NCBI RefSeq assembly: GCF_028993555.1
Contig: NZ_CP118610.1
Location: 806,001 to 870,000, forward strand
Direction: 5' to 3'
Origin: Ensifer adhaerens
Lineage (GTDB): Bacteria > Pseudomonadota > Alphaproteobacteria > Rhizobiales > Rhizobiaceae
DNA length: 64,000 bases
Shown here: piece after piece, positions 8,905 through 18,598 of the stretch
Layout of the letters: each line of letters opens with the position of its first letter
Position numbering within the stretch: the first letter of the stretch is position 1
The notes under the pieces: model-generated
What the model was told of the DNA's origin: nothing
What the model saw: only the letters and a program-made list of their open reading frames with translations
Database searches by the model: none
Made by a program: the position numbers and the translations under genes

Positions 8905-9834
8905 ATGACGGATATGGAAAAAGATACGGCCGCCGAAGGCGCGCCGACCCACTCGGGTTTCGTGGCGCTGATCGGCGCGACCAACGCAGGCAAGTCGACT
9001 TTGGTCAACCGCCTCGTCGGCGCCAAGGTGTCGATTGTCAGCCACAAGGTGCAGACCACGCGCGCGATCGTGCGCGGCATCGCGATCCACGACAACGCCC
9101 AGATCGTCTTCATGGACACGCCCGGCATCTTCAAGCCGCGCCGCCGGCTCGACCGCGCCATGGTCACGACCGCCTGGGGCGGAGCCAAGGACGCCGACGT
9201 GATCATGCTCCTGATCGACAGCGAGCGGGGCCTGAAGGGCGATGCGGAAGCGATCCTCGAAGGGCTGAAGGAAGTGCACCAGCCGAAGATCCTTGTGTTG
9301 AACAAGATCGACCAGGTGCGTCCGGAGGATCTTTTGAAGCTGGCGGCTGCGGCCAACGAGACGATCAAGTTCGAGCGCACCTTCATGATCTCGGCGCTGA
9401 ACGGCTCGGGCTGCAAGGATCTGATGGATTACCTCGCTGAGACTTTGCCGGAAGGTCCCTGGTACTATCCGGAAGACCAGATCTCCGATCTACCGATGCG
9501 CCAGCTCGCGGCCGAAATTACCCGCGAGAAGTTGTTTCTGCGCCTGCATCAGGAGCTTCCCTATGCCTCGCATGTCGAAACCGAGAAGTGGGAAGAGCGC
9601 AAGGACGGATCGGTTCGCATCGAACAGGTGATCTACGTCGAACGCGAGAGCCAGAAGAAGATCGCGCTCGGCAAGAACGGCGATGCTATCAAGGCGATCT
9701 CGACGGCGTCGCGCAAGGAGATCTCCGAGATCCTCGAGCAGCCGGTGCACCTCTTCCTGTTCGTCAAGGTGCGTGAGAACTGGGGCGACGACCCCGAGCG
9801 CTTCCGCGAAATGGGCCTCGAGTTCCCGCGATAA
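8905..9834 (+). CDS. era: GTPase Era
   Basis: Era binds 16S rRNA and helps 30S subunit maturation. The 309-residue product shows the GTPase motifs G1 (GATNAGKST), G3 (DTPG) and G4 (NKID), then a C-terminal KH RNA-binding domain with GKNGDAIK. ATG 8905, eight bases past the rnc stop, gives the usual start just ahead of THSGFVALIG. An earlier in-frame start at 8869 would overlap rnc. Here recO lies about 12 kb away and does not follow era directly. Confidence 0.95.
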   Translation: MTDMEKDTAAEGAPTHSGFVALIGATNAGKSTLVNRLVGAKVSIVSHKVQTTRAIVRGIAIHDNAQIVFMDTPGIFKPRRRLDRAMVTTAWGGAKDADVIMLLIDSERGLKGDAEAILEGLKEVHQPKILVLNKIDQVRPEDLLKLAAAANETIKFERTFMISALNGSGCKDLMDYLAETLPEGPWYYPEDQISDLPMRQLAAEITREKLFLRLHQELPYASHVETEKWEERKDGSVRIEQVIYVERESQKKIALGKNGDAIKAISTASRKEISEILEQPVHLFLFVKVRENWGDDPERFREMGLEFPR

Positions 9835-10186
9835 GCCTGGGTGTCCTGACCCGGATCAACATGGCTCGGCACCCGTTTAGGACGGGTGTCGCGTTGCAGC
9901 AGCACCTGTCCATCGAGACGCGCGAAGTCGCCGCAACACTTTAGGTCTTCAGCACAAATCCTTAAATCGACTCCGATGTTAGGACTTATGCAGTCGCAGC
10001 CGCCGGCAGTATCACGACCCCGATATGCGCTTTCTCTGTGCTTTGAAACAAGCTCCCCGTCCTCCCTTGAGAACGGACCTTTTTGCGTATCGGACAGGAT
10101 ATCGGGCACTGCGAACGTCACGACGATTGTTCTCGAAGCGATAGGATCGATGCCGGAAGGCGGCAGACCGTGCCTTGAATGCTGCC
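9835..10186. other. Intergenic region between era and the glycerophosphodiesterase gene
   Basis: This 352-base region lies between two convergent genes. It holds a GC-rich hairpin (ACCCGT/ACGGGT near 9871-9887) just after era, which could end the era transcript but lacks a T-run, and a decayed mosaic repeat at 9895-9994. The rest (9995-10186) has no convincing gene or RNA. Confidence 0.4.
9895..9994. repeat. Degenerate copy of the palindromic mosaic element
   Basis: The order of blocks matches the element at 61133-61237: a CAGC start, a GACGCGCGAAGTCG block, GGTCT, then CCTTAAATCGACTCCGAT and a TATGCAGT end. Substitutions and small gaps have destroyed most of the pairing. It looks like an old, decaying copy of the family also present at 16552, 25615, 34888 and 61133. 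Confidence 0.5.
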
Positions 10187-11176
10187 TCAGATCGCCCTTG
10201 CCTCGGCGACCTGCCGCTTTCCCAGGGCCGGGCCGATCATCTCGATACGATTGGTCCAGATGTAGCCGGAAAACCCCGGCGGGACCAATTCCAGATCCTG
10301 CATCGTATCGATCCCGGTGGTGAAGTCGCCGCCGTGATAGGGACCGAGCAGGATGATCTCGCTTCCGGCCGCTTTCATGCGTTGGGCAAAACGGTCGGGC
10401 CATCCCCAGAGAAAGTGCGCATAATTGCCGGGCACGATGACAAATGTGTCCTTGCAGGCCTCCGGCATCAGGCCGGTCCAGCCGTAGCCGAGATAACGCG
10501 TCAGGCACGCCATCGTCGATGTCCGGTCATAGCCGCGCATTCCTTCCAGGTGCCTCAGTGCCTCGCGGGTCGGTTCCTCGCCACCATAGACGCCGAACAC
10601 TGCTTGCCGCCATTGCGGTTGCGCTTCGAGCAGCGTGGCGAGTGCCGTGCCTTCCTCGGCGCGCCGGCTCTTGAAGTTGACCAGGAACTTGCGGTCGGGG
10701 AGGGCGGCCAGCACCTCGTCCAGCGTCGGCATCTGGCGCACGCCCTTGCCACGGAACGGGAAGGATCGGCCGCCATCGGCGGTGTAGCCATAACCGATAT
10801 CGAGAGACTTCAGCGTCACCATCGGCGTTTCCTCGGTCACGCCCTTGCCTTCGGTCCGGCAGTCGAGTGTCCAGTCGTGAAAGACGGCGAACTGTTTGTC
10901 CGGTGTGAGATGCACGTCGAGTTCGACGACATCGGCGCCGGCATCGAAGGCAGCCTGCATCGAGGCGATCGTGTTTTCGAGATAGGGATGCTGCGGCGTG
11001 TCGATGATCGTTGCCGTGCAGGTGTCGTTGCTGACATTCGCCTTCGGATAGGTCTGGTGGACGCCTCGGTGTGCGAGCAGTTTCGCTGAGGCCGCCGGCG
11101 GCGCGATAAACAGCGACGTGTTCATCCCCCAGACGATGGCGGCAAAAATCACGATAGCGGCGAGCGCTTTCTTCAT
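10187..11176 (-). CDS. Glycerophosphodiester phosphodiesterase family protein
   Basis: The 329-residue product begins with an N-terminal hydrophobic segment (signal peptide or anchor, about residues 3-27). A GDPD domain follows, with LLAHRGVH, VELDVHLT and FHDWTLDCRT supplying the metal and catalytic histidines and acidic residues. Such enzymes hydrolyse deacylated phospholipids to glycerol-3-phosphate and an alcohol, probably in the periplasm here. The reading frame extends upstream to 11698, but ATG 11176 has a GAGGAGAAT site and begins the signal. A 20-residue segment between HRG and the ExD motif contains two possible disulfide or loop elements (DTCTATI). Confidence 0.85.
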   Translation of the reverse strand: MKKALAAIVIFAAIVWGMNTSLFIAPPAASAKLLAHRGVHQTYPKANVSNDTCTATIIDTPQHPYLENTIASMQAAFDAGADVVELDVHLTPDKQFAVFHDWTLDCRTEGKGVTEETPMVTLKSLDIGYGYTADGGRSFPFRGKGVRQMPTLDEVLAALPDRKFLVNFKSRRAEEGTALATLLEAQPQWRQAVFGVYGGEEPTREALRHLEGMRGYDRTSTMACLTRYLGYGWTGLMPEACKDTFVIVPGNYAHFLWGWPDRFAQRMKAAGSEIILLGPYHGGDFTTGIDTMQDLELVPPGFSGYIWTNRIEMIGPALGKRQVAEARAI

Positions 11177-11350
11177 CCCGATTCTCCTCTTGCAATCGGG
11201 ATTGCCCGACAATGTGGCGCGACGATGATCGTGCACGTTTCGCGTGCGTGTCGCGGATTGCGAACGATGTGTCACCCGCGCGCGCAATTGACCCTCAGCC
11301 GAACCCTGTGAGAGGTAACTGTCGCTGATTTTGCGATCCGGAGAAAAGAG

Positions 11351-12349
11351 ATGCCGCAGCTTGTCGAGGGAAAATGGGTCAAGGGCGACGTCGCGGCCAG
11401 CGAGATGAAGGGCGGCGCATTCCACCGGGAGCCGACGCGCTTTCATCGCTGGATCACTCCGGACGGAAGCCCGGGCCCAGATGGCCAGCCGGCGCTGCCG
11501 GCCGAGGCTGGGCGCTATCGCCTGTTCGTTTCCTATCTCTGCCCCTGGGCCTCGCGCACGATCGCCTTCCGCAACCTCAAGGGATTGCAGCAGATCGTCG
11601 GACTTACGGTATCCAACCCGGAGCTCGGTGAGGATGGCTGGAGCTATGATGAACCCGTCGATGCCGGCAAACGTGTCGACAAGATCCGCTTCCATCATGA
11701 ACTCTATGTGGCGAGCGATGCGACCTATACCGGCAAGGTCTCGGTACCGGTTCTCTGGGATATGCAGGAGGGTCGGATCGTCAACAACGAGTCCGCCGAC
11801 ATCATCCGCATCCTGAACTCAGGTTTTGATCAACTGACCGGCAACCGGCTCGATTTTTATCCGGAGACGCTGCGCGCGGACATCGACCGCTGGAACGGCC
11901 CGATCTACGAACGGGTCAACAACGGCGTCTATCGATCTGGCTTTGCAAAGACGCAGGAAGCCTATGATGAGGCGGTGTCGAGCCTGTTCGACATGCTCGA
12001 CGAACTCGAGACGCACCTTACGGACAACCGCTACATCGCAGGCGAGTACCTGACCGAGGCCGACATCCGCCTGTTCGTCACCCTGGTTCGTTTCGATGCG
12101 GCCTATCACGGCGCCTTCAAGTGCAACATCCGCCGGATCGAGGACTACCCGGCGTTGTCGAACTACTTGCGTGAAATCTACCAGTGGCCGGGCGTTCGTG
12201 AGAGCGTGCGCATCGATCACATCAAGCGCGGTTACTACGGCATTGCCCACATCAATCCGACCCGCATCGTTCCCGCGGGCCCATTGCTAGATTTCGATCG
12301 CCCACATGATCGCGCCCGCCTGGCAGGGCGAGGCGTCATTGGCGCCTAG
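11351..12349 (+). CDS. Glutathione S-transferase family, glutathionyl-hydroquinone reductase (Xi class)
   Basis: The 332-residue length and the motif YLCPWASRT with C64 match the Xi-class glutathionyl-hydroquinone reductases (YqjG/PcpF type). These remove glutathione from glutathionyl-hydroquinones using that cysteine. The N-terminal thioredoxin-like domain carries GWSYDEP, followed by an all-helical C-terminal domain with the conserved IYERVNNGVYRSGFA stretch. It is a single gene, divergent from the glycerophosphodiesterase, with a GGAGAAAAG ribosome binding site. A detoxification role is inferred from the family. Confidence 0.9.
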   Translation: MPQLVEGKWVKGDVAASEMKGGAFHREPTRFHRWITPDGSPGPDGQPALPAEAGRYRLFVSYLCPWASRTIAFRNLKGLQQIVGLTVSNPELGEDGWSYDEPVDAGKRVDKIRFHHELYVASDATYTGKVSVPVLWDMQEGRIVNNESADIIRILNSGFDQLTGNRLDFYPETLRADIDRWNGPIYERVNNGVYRSGFAKTQEAYDEAVSSLFDMLDELETHLTDNRYIAGEYLTEADIRLFVTLVRFDAAYHGAFKCNIRRIEDYPALSNYLREIYQWPGVRESVRIDHIKRGYYGIAHINPTRIVPAGPLLDFDRPHDRARLAGRGVIGA

Positions 12350-12684
12350 GTCTTTTTCTCAGCAATTGCTAAGGAAACAAATTTATGAGGGGCCACAAAG
12401 AGCCCATTGCCAATCGATTGAAGCTTCCTAAATTAATGGAAGTTCTGATGGATAGGAGCCCGATGGCGGCTGGCCTGACGAATTCACGGCGGCGCAAGCA
12501 CGAGGAGCCCGACGCGCCCGCTGGATGCCCGTGAGGCCACGCCCGAGCCGGTTCTCGCCGCTTCCGGACGCGCTCGCGTCTGTTCCCAATGCGCGCTCGC
12601 GCAACCCCCGGAAGCCCCGAAAGAGCCGACCCTTCGCATCTCTCATGCACCAGGACACGTATGTAGGTCTGGTAGGGGTGGGAT
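12350..12684. other. Intergenic region before the cyclopropane synthase gene
   Basis: This 335-base gap contains the cfa promoter and leader. A small palindrome AGCAATTGCT lies near 12361-12370 and an AT-rich patch near 12370-12440. A ribosome binding site (GGGGTGGG) sits directly before the ATG at 12685. Short ORFs here lack coding character. Confidence 0.35.
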
Positions 12685-13992
12685 ATGAATGCAGCATTGT
12701 TGACTTTGCTTCGCCGTCTGGTGCGCAACGGCAATCTGACGGTGATTTTTTCCTCCGGTGAACAGGTCGTTTTGGGTGACGGCACCGGAAAGCCGACATC
12801 GATCCGCATTATCGATGCGGAGGCGGAGAATGCGATCGTCCGGGACCCGGGTCTTCGTTTTGGTGAAATGTACGTGGATGGGCGGGTCGCCATCGAAAGA
12901 GGTGACATCTTCGACGTGCTTTCGATCGTCAAGACCAACGGGCTGGAGAATGCGGCAACGTTTGCCAACACGGTGACGGCGCTGCAGCACGTCCTGCGCC
13001 AGCAGTTGCGAAGCCGAATGCCCGTCAATCGCAACCGGCACAACGTCGCCCATCACTACGATCTCGATCGCAAACTCTTCAACCTGTTCCTCGACGAGGA
13101 CTGGCAATATTCCTGCGCCTATTTCCAGCCGCGGGGTATTTCGCTCGATGCCGCCCAGCTTGCCAAGAAGCGGCACATCGCCGCAAAGCTCCTGCTGGAA
13201 CCGGGGCAGAAGGTGCTGGAGGTCGGTTCCGGCTGGGGCGGGATGGCCATGTATCTGGCCGAATCCTCCGGTGTCGAGGTCACCGGCATCACGCTCAGCG
13301 AAGAGCAGCTGAAGGTGTCCCGTGATCGTGCCGCCAGGCGCGGTCTTTCCGATCGCGTCCGCTTTGAACTGCAGGACTACCGCACCCTTGAGGGCCGGCA
13401 GTTCGATCGCATCGTCTCCGTCGGCATGTTCGAGCATGTCGGCATCGGCAATTACGGAAATTTCTTCAACAAGATGAAGGAGCTGCTGAAGCCGGAAGGC
13501 GTCATGCTGCTGCATTCGATCGGCCAGGTCTACAAGCCATGGGCAACCAATCCGTGGATCGAAAAGTATATCTTCCCCGGCGGTTACATCCCCGCTCTCT
13601 CCGAAGTTTTGCCGTCAGTCGAGCGTATGCGGCTGCTGGTGAAGGATATCGAGATCCTGCCGATGCACTACGCCTGGACCTTGCGGGCCTGGCGTGAGCG
13701 TTTCGCCGCACGCCGCGAAGAGGCAGTCAGGCTCTATGACGAGCGCTTCTTCCGTATGTGGGAATTCTATCTGGCCGCTTCCGAAACGGCTTTCCTCTAT
13801 GACAAGCACTTCATCTTTCAGCTTCAGCTGTCGCCTTCTCTCGATGCCGTGCCGGCTTCGCGCGACTACATCGAGGAGCGGGAGCGGCAATTGATCGAGT
13901 TCGAAAAGCGTCGGCCGCCGCTCGAGCCGGTCAACAATTGGGATGAGGCGCCGGCCGAAGAACGTATCGAACCGGCTGCAATCGCGGTCTGA
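12685..13992 (+). CDS. cfa: Cyclopropane-fatty-acyl-phospholipid synthase
   Basis: Cfa uses S-adenosylmethionine to cyclopropanate unsaturated acyl chains of membrane phospholipids. The 435-residue product has an N-terminal lipid-binding region and the SAM motif LEVGSGWGG at about 178-186. The conserved FDRIVSVGMFEHVG and FNKMKELLKPEG segments follow, then YIFPGGYIP. Rhizobia usually carry more than one cfa gene, so which paralogue this is cannot be decided from the window. It stands alone; a hairpin at about 14000-14034 after the stop may end the transcript. Confidence 0.93.
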   Translation: MNAALLTLLRRLVRNGNLTVIFSSGEQVVLGDGTGKPTSIRIIDAEAENAIVRDPGLRFGEMYVDGRVAIERGDIFDVLSIVKTNGLENAATFANTVTALQHVLRQQLRSRMPVNRNRHNVAHHYDLDRKLFNLFLDEDWQYSCAYFQPRGISLDAAQLAKKRHIAAKLLLEPGQKVLEVGSGWGGMAMYLAESSGVEVTGITLSEEQLKVSRDRAARRGLSDRVRFELQDYRTLEGRQFDRIVSVGMFEHVGIGNYGNFFNKMKELLKPEGVMLLHSIGQVYKPWATNPWIEKYIFPGGYIPALSEVLPSVERMRLLVKDIEILPMHYAWTLRAWRERFAARREEAVRLYDERFFRMWEFYLAASETAFLYDKHFIFQLQLSPSLDAVPASRDYIEERERQLIEFEKRRPPLEPVNNWDEAPAEERIEPAAIAV

Positions 13993-14168
13993 TCCAAGGG
14001 CCATCCCTGTCGCCATAGGTCGACACGGGATGGCGCTGGCCCATCTTCTGTGGAGTTCGGAATTTCCCCCGAAGGCCTTCACTTGGCCTTGAAGCTCTGC
14101 GCCTTTATGGTCGCCGACCAAACGACTGCCTGTTTCCCGCAGATCATCTCCGATCCAAGGACAAAACG

Positions 14169-14190
14169 TGCAGCGCTTCCAAGCGCTGCA
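14169..14190. promoter_or_regulatory. Perfect 10-bp inverted repeat just upstream of the tex ribosome binding site
   Basis: TGCAGCGCTT (14169-14178) and AAGCGCTGCA (14181-14190) form a perfect inverted repeat around CC. It ends 18 bases before the tex ATG and abuts GGAAAGACGG, so in RNA it would form a hairpin next to the ribosome binding site. Whether it acts as an operator or a translational control structure cannot be told from sequence. Confidence 0.45.
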
Positions 14191-14208
14191 GGAAAGACGG
14201 AATTCCCC

Positions 14209-16515
14209 ATGGCCAACCCCGCTAAATCCATCGCCGCCATCATTGCCAGCGAAATCAAGGCAGCACCTTCGCAGGTTACAGCCGCTGTCGAGCTGCTGGA
14301 CGAAGGGGCGACGGTGCCGTTCATCGCGCGCTACCGCAAGGAAGTGACCGGCGGCCTGGACGACACGCAATTGCGCGTGCTGTCGGAGCGGCTGACCTAC
14401 TTGCGCGAACTCGAGGCGCGTCGGGCATCGATCCTCGAATCGATCCGCGGACAGGACAAGCTGACCGAGGAAATCGCAGCCAAGATCGCCGCCGTCGAAA
14501 CCAAGGCGGAACTTGAAGACATCTATCTGCCCTACAAGCCGAAGCGCCGCACCAAGGCGGAGATCGCCCGCGAACGTGGCCTCGGGCCGCTCGCCGAAGC
14601 GATCCTTTCCGATCGCTCCGTCGCGCCGGCCGATCGCGCAGCTGCCTTCCTGACCGCCGAGGTGGCTGATGTGAAGGCGGCGCTTGACGGCGCCCGCGAC
14701 ATCATCGCCGAGGGTATGACGGAGAACGCCGATCTGCTCGGCCGCCTGCGCAGCCACATGAAGGGTGCCGCCTTCCTGCGCGCCAAGGTGGTCGACGGCA
14801 AACAGGAAGCCGGCGCCAAGTTCTCGGACTACTTCGACCATTCCGAGCGCTGGGCGACGACGCCCGGTCATCGGGCGCTGGCGATGCTGCGCGGCTGGAA
14901 CGAAGAGGTTCTCTCCGTCGATATCGTTGTCGACCAGGACGATACCTCACCGGTAAAGCCGGTCGAGCGGATGATCGCTGCCGCCTACAATGTCAGCGCC
15001 CATCTGCCGGGGGACAAATGGCTCTCGGAAATGATCGGCTGGACTTGGCGCGTGAAGCTCTCGATGTCGCTGTCGCTCGACCTGATGCGCGAACTGCGCG
15101 AGCGTGCTGAAGAAGAGGCGATCCACGTTTTTGCTCGCAATCTCAAGGACCTGTTGCTTGCCGCGCCTGCGGGATCGCGGGCAACGATGGGCCTCGATCC
15201 GGGCATCCGCACCGGCGTCAAGGTCGCAGTGGTTGACGGCACGGGCAAGTTGCTCGAAACGACGACCGTCTACCCGTTCCCACCGAAGAACGACGTTCGC
15301 GGCACGCAGGCCGAACTCGCTTCGCTCGTCCGCAAGCACAAGGTCGAGCTGATCGCGATCGGCAATGGCACCGGCAGCCGCGAGACGGAGAAGCTCGTCG
15401 CCGATATGCTCTCGCAACTGCCGGCGCCGAAGCCGACCAAGGTCATCGTTTCGGAGGCTGGGGCATCGGTCTATTCGGCTTCCGAAACCGCTGCCCTGGA
15501 GTTCCCCGGCCTTGACGTTTCGTTGCGCGGCGCGGTCTCGATCGCGCGCCGCCTGCAGGACCCGCTGGCCGAGCTTGTGAAGATCGAGCCGAAGTCGATC
15601 GGCGTCGGCCAGTATCAACACGACGTCGACCAGTCGAAGCTCAGCCGCTCGCTGGACGCCGTTGTGGAAGACGCGGTGAACGCCGTCGGCGTCGACGTCA
15701 ACACGGCTTCGGCGCCGCTGCTTGCCCGTGTGTCCGGCCTCGGAAAATCCTCGGCCGAGGCGATCGTCGCCCATCGTGACGCGACCGGGCCGTTTGGAAG
15801 CCGCAAGGAACTGTTGAACGTGCCGCGGCTCGGCGCCCGCACCTTCGAACAGTGCGCAGGCTTCCTGCGCATCCCGAACGGCAAGGAGCCGCTCGACGCC
15901 TCTTCCGTCCATCCGGAAGCCTATGGCGTCGCCAAGAAGATCGTCGCCGCCTGCGGCCGCGACGTGCGCGCTCTGATGGGCGACAGTGCCGCCCTGAAGC
16001 AACTCGACCCGCGGACCTTCGTGGACGAACGCTTCGGCCTGCCGACCGTCAAGGACATTCTCGCCGAACTTGAAAAGCCGGGCCGCGACCCGCGCCCGAG
16101 CTTCAAGACGGCGACCTTTGCCGAGGGCGTCGACGACATCAAGGACCTGAAGGTCGGCATGCAGCTCGAGGGCACCGTCACCAACGTCGCGGCGTTCGGC
16201 GCCTTCGTCGATATCGGTGTGCACCAGGATGGCCTCGTCCATGTGTCCCAGCTCGCGGATCGTTTCATCAAGGACCCGCATGAAGTGGTGAAGGCCGGGG
16301 ATGTCGTCACCGTCCGCGTCACCGAGGTGGATGTTCCCCGCAAGCGCATCGGGTTGACGATGCGCAAGGACGGTGGCGCTGAAACAGGCCGAGAGACCCG
16401 TGGCAGCGCACCGAACGGCGGCAACCGCAGCGCGCCCATGCGCCAGCAGAAACCGCAAGCGCCGTCGCAGGGTGCCTTTGGTGCGGCCTTGATGGAGGCG
16501 ATGAAGCGCAAGTAG
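14209..16515 (+). CDS. tex: Tex-like RNA-binding transcription accessory protein
   Basis: This 768-residue protein matches the Tex family, nucleic-acid-binding proteins linked to transcription elongation and RNA metabolism. Visible parts are the N-terminal helical region with PFIARYRKE and a YqgF/RNase H-like domain beginning [18 protein letters not shown]. Helix-hairpin-helix repeats ([19 protein letters not shown]) follow, then a C-terminal S1 domain ([21 protein letters not shown]) and a basic disordered tail. The chosen ATG gives the family start MANPAKSIA; an in-frame ATG at 14050 would add 53 unconserved residues. Confidence 0.93.
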   Translation: MANPAKSIAAIIASEIKAAPSQVTAAVELLDEGATVPFIARYRKEVTGGLDDTQLRVLSERLTYLRELEARRASILESIRGQDKLTEEIAAKIAAVETKAELEDIYLPYKPKRRTKAEIARERGLGPLAEAILSDRSVAPADRAAAFLTAEVADVKAALDGARDIIAEGMTENADLLGRLRSHMKGAAFLRAKVVDGKQEAGAKFSDYFDHSERWATTPGHRALAMLRGWNEEVLSVDIVVDQDDTSPVKPVERMIAAAYNVSAHLPGDKWLSEMIGWTWRVKLSMSLSLDLMRELRERAEEEAIHVFARNLKDLLLAAPAGSRATMGLDPGIRTGVKVAVVDGTGKLLETTTVYPFPPKNDVRGTQAELASLVRKHKVELIAIGNGTGSRETEKLVADMLSQLPAPKPTKVIVSEAGASVYSASETAALEFPGLDVSLRGAVSIARRLQDPLAELVKIEPKSIGVGQYQHDVDQSKLSRSLDAVVEDAVNAVGVDVNTASAPLLARVSGLGKSSAEAIVAHRDATGPFGSRKELLNVPRLGARTFEQCAGFLRIPNGKEPLDASSVHPEAYGVAKKIVAACGRDVRALMGDSAALKQLDPRTFVDERFGLPTVKDILAELEKPGRDPRPSFKTATFAEGVDDIKDLKVGMQLEGTVTNVAAFGAFVDIGVHQDGLVHVSQLADRFIKDPHEVVKAGDVVTVRVTEVDVPRKRIGLTMRKDGGAETGRETRGSAPNGGNRSAPMRQQKPQAPSQGAFGAALMEAMKRK

Positions 16516-16852
16516 CAGCTTCCGCAGCGATGCTGAACGTCGCGCGTCATCTACTGCATGTCTTCGTCCTTAAATCGACCTCGATTTAAGGACGAAGACA
16601 TGCAGTAATTCAAAGTACTACAGCGACCTTTGCGCGTCTGATCAGACGCGCGGCGCTGTAGGATGCGCGGCGCCTCCGACAGACGGTCTATAGTTTAGAT
16701 AATTGTAATAATCGCGGCTTTCCGCCATACTCTCTCTATCGTGGCACCTGCGCAGTTGTGTAAGCAGTGTGCCGATGAGCAGCCGGATCCACGGCGGAAA
16801 AGGTCAGCGGAAACTCCTCCTCCGCCGGGCGTCCGGTGAAAGGAGTTGCGTG
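16516..16852. other. Intergenic region between tex and a small secreted protein gene
   Basis: This 337-base gap is largely filled by the mosaic repeat at 16552-16661. The remainder is AT-rich near 16685-16735, where a promoter for the gene at 16853 could lie. Confidence 0.4.
16552..16661. repeat. Palindromic mosaic element with a perfect 27-bp inverted repeat
   Basis: The first module, 16552-16607, is a perfect 27-bp inverted repeat around CC, ending in TACTGCATG/CATGCAGTA. A short linker AATTCAAAGTA follows, then a second palindrome (16618-16661) bounded by CTACAGCG and CGCTGTAG with inner arms GCGCGTCTGA/TCAGACGCGC. The same two-module layout recurs at 25615-25721 with five differences over the last 61 bases. 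It resembles the rhizobial intergenic mosaic (RIME-type) elements known from Sinorhizobium; exact class membership is not verified. Confidence 0.85.
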
Positions 16853-17170
16853 ATGGTACGCAAGGTGATCCGCGGCTTCGTGTTGGCCGCGCTTCTGACG
16901 GCCGGGGTGATGGCGCGCCCGGTTCCGGCAGTTTCGCAAGCCCCGATAAATTGCGCCGCCCGGTCCGAGGTGATCGAGTTTCTGGCGAGGCAATATCGGG
17001 AAAAGCCGGCCGCGACGGCGCTCATCAACCCTCAGGCGATCATGGAAGTCTATGCGGCCGATAACGGCAGCTGGACATTGATCGTCACCGACGTCAACGG
17101 CCGCAGCTGCGTCATCCTTGCCGGCAAGAGTTGGGAAGCTCTGCCGCCGCTGCCGATTCCAAAGGCATAG
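16853..17170 (+). CDS. Small exported protein of unknown function
   Basis: The 105-residue product starts MVRKVIRGFVLAALLTAGVMA, a clear Sec signal peptide, with likely cleavage near residue 29 (AVSQA). The mature part of about 75 residues includes EVIEFLARQYREKPAA and GSWTLIVTDVNGRSCVILAGKSW and has two cysteines. It has a strong AAAGGAG ribosome binding site at about 16839. No family with a known function is recognised; a periplasmic location is predicted. It is convergent with rkpK. Confidence 0.8.
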   Translation: MVRKVIRGFVLAALLTAGVMARPVPAVSQAPINCAARSEVIEFLARQYREKPAATALINPQAIMEVYAADNGSWTLIVTDVNGRSCVILAGKSWEALPPLPIPKA

Positions 17171-17172
17171 GC

Positions 17173-17196
17173 GGCCGCGCCATTCGCTGCGCGGCC
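17173..17196. terminator. GC hairpin between convergent genes
   Basis: GGCCGCGC (17173-17180) and GCGCGGCC (17189-17196) pair perfectly around an 8-base loop, just after the small exported protein gene and 20 bases before the end of rkpK. No T-run is present on either side, so termination activity is uncertain. Confidence 0.35.
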
Positions 17197-17215
17197 TCCC
17201 GCAGGCCAAAACCGC

Positions 17216-18529
17216 TCAGAGGGGCCGGCCGATGCTGGAATAGGCAAAGCCGTGCTTGGCAACCTCGTCCTGACGGTAGATGTTCCTGAGGTCGACCAGA
17301 ATAGGTGTCTTCATCACAGACTTCAGGCGGCGGAAGTCAAGCGCGCGGAACTCGTTCCATTCGGTCACGATCACCAGCGCATCCGCTTCGTTGGCCGCTT
17401 CATAGGGGTCGCTGGCATAGTCGATGCCGTCGATGATCTTCTTGGCGTTCTCCATGCCTTCCGGATCGTAGCCGATAATGTGAGCGCCGGCATCCCGCAG
17501 CGTCTGCACGATGGCGATCGCCGGGCTGTCGCGCATGTCGTCGGTGTTCGGCTTGAAGGTGAGGCCGAGGATCGCAATCTTGTGGCCGCGCACGTCGCCG
17601 CCGGCAGCCGCAATCACCTTGCGGCCCATTGCCCGCTTGCGGTTGTCGTTGATCGCAACGGTGGTTTCTACGAGCCGGACGGGCGCATCATGGTCCTGCG
17701 CGGTCTTGACCAGGGCCAGCGTGTCCTTGGGGAAGCACGAGCCGCCGTAGCCGGGGCCGGCATGCAGGAACTTCGAGCCGATGCGGCCGTCGAGGCCGAT
17801 ACCGCGGGCGACGTCCTGGACATTGGCGCCGACCTTTTCGCAGAGATCGGCCATCTCGTTGATGAAGGTGATCTTCATCGCCAGGAAGGCATTGCCGGCA
17901 TACTTGATCAGTTCGGAGGTGCGGCGCGACGTGAAGACGAGCGGCGACTGGTTGAGATAGAGCGGCCGGTAAACTTCGGTCATGACGTCACGCGCCCGCG
18001 CGTCATCATCGGCAACACCGATGACGATACGGTCAGGCCGCTTGAAGTCCTCGATCGCCGCACCCTCGCGCAGGAATTCCGGATTGGAGACGACAGCGAA
18101 ATCGGCGTCCGGATTGGTTTCGCGAATGATGCGCTCGACCTCGTCGCCCGTGCCGACCGGAACGGTGGACTTGGTGACGATGACGGTGAACCCCTTGAGG
18201 TTCTCGGCGATCTCGCGGGCCGCTGCATAGACGTAGGAGAGGTCGGCATGGCCATCGCCACGGCGGGAAGGGGTGCCGACGGCGATGAAAATGACGTCAC
18301 TGTCGGCGACGGCGGACACGAGATCGGTCGTGAACGACAGTCGACCCGAGGCGACGTTGCTGGCCACCAGTTGGTCGAGACCGGGTTCGAAGATCGGAAT
18401 GCGCCCTTGCATCAGCGCATCGATCTTGTTCTCATCCTTGTCGAGACAGACGACGTCGTGGCCGAAATCCGCAAAACACACACCGGAGACGAGGCCTACA
18501 TAGCCGGCGCCGATCATTGTGATTTTCAT
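17216..18529 (-). CDS. rkpK: UDP-glucose 6-dehydrogenase
   Basis: This enzyme oxidises UDP-glucose to UDP-glucuronate with two NAD. The 437-residue product has the N-terminal GAGYVGL nucleotide-binding motif and the catalytic cysteine C265 in GGSCFPKDT. The C-terminal domain has ILGLTFKPNTDDMRDSPA. In Sinorhizobium the gene is called rkpK and is needed for K-antigen and lipopolysaccharide synthesis. It lies just downstream of lpsL on the same strand with a 69-base gap. Together they convert UDP-glucose to UDP-galacturonate. Confidence 0.94.
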   Translation of the reverse strand: MKITMIGAGYVGLVSGVCFADFGHDVVCLDKDENKIDALMQGRIPIFEPGLDQLVASNVASGRLSFTTDLVSAVADSDVIFIAVGTPSRRGDGHADLSYVYAAAREIAENLKGFTVIVTKSTVPVGTGDEVERIIRETNPDADFAVVSNPEFLREGAAIEDFKRPDRIVIGVADDDARARDVMTEVYRPLYLNQSPLVFTSRRTSELIKYAGNAFLAMKITFINEMADLCEKVGANVQDVARGIGLDGRIGSKFLHAGPGYGGSCFPKDTLALVKTAQDHDAPVRLVETTVAINDNRKRAMGRKVIAAAGGDVRGHKIAILGLTFKPNTDDMRDSPAIAIVQTLRDAGAHIIGYDPEGMENAKKIIDGIDYASDPYEAANEADALVIVTEWNEFRALDFRRLKSVMKTPILVDLRNIYRQDEVAKHGFAYSSIGRPL

Positions 18530-18598
18530 TGGCTCTTTCCTTTGTTGTCTGGCGAGCTCTTGTCCGCAAACGCGGAAACCATGCTGGTCTGCGCGTAT

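Noticed and set aside
11177..11698. N-terminal extension of the glycerophosphodiesterase frame by 174 codons
   Set aside because: The extension overlaps the divergent glutathionyl-hydroquinone reductase gene, and the internal ATG has a ribosome binding site and signal peptide.
14947..16458. A 503-codon minus-strand open frame across tex
   Set aside because: It mirrors tex codons, is rich in Arg/Asp/His as antisense frames are, and lacks a ribosome binding site.
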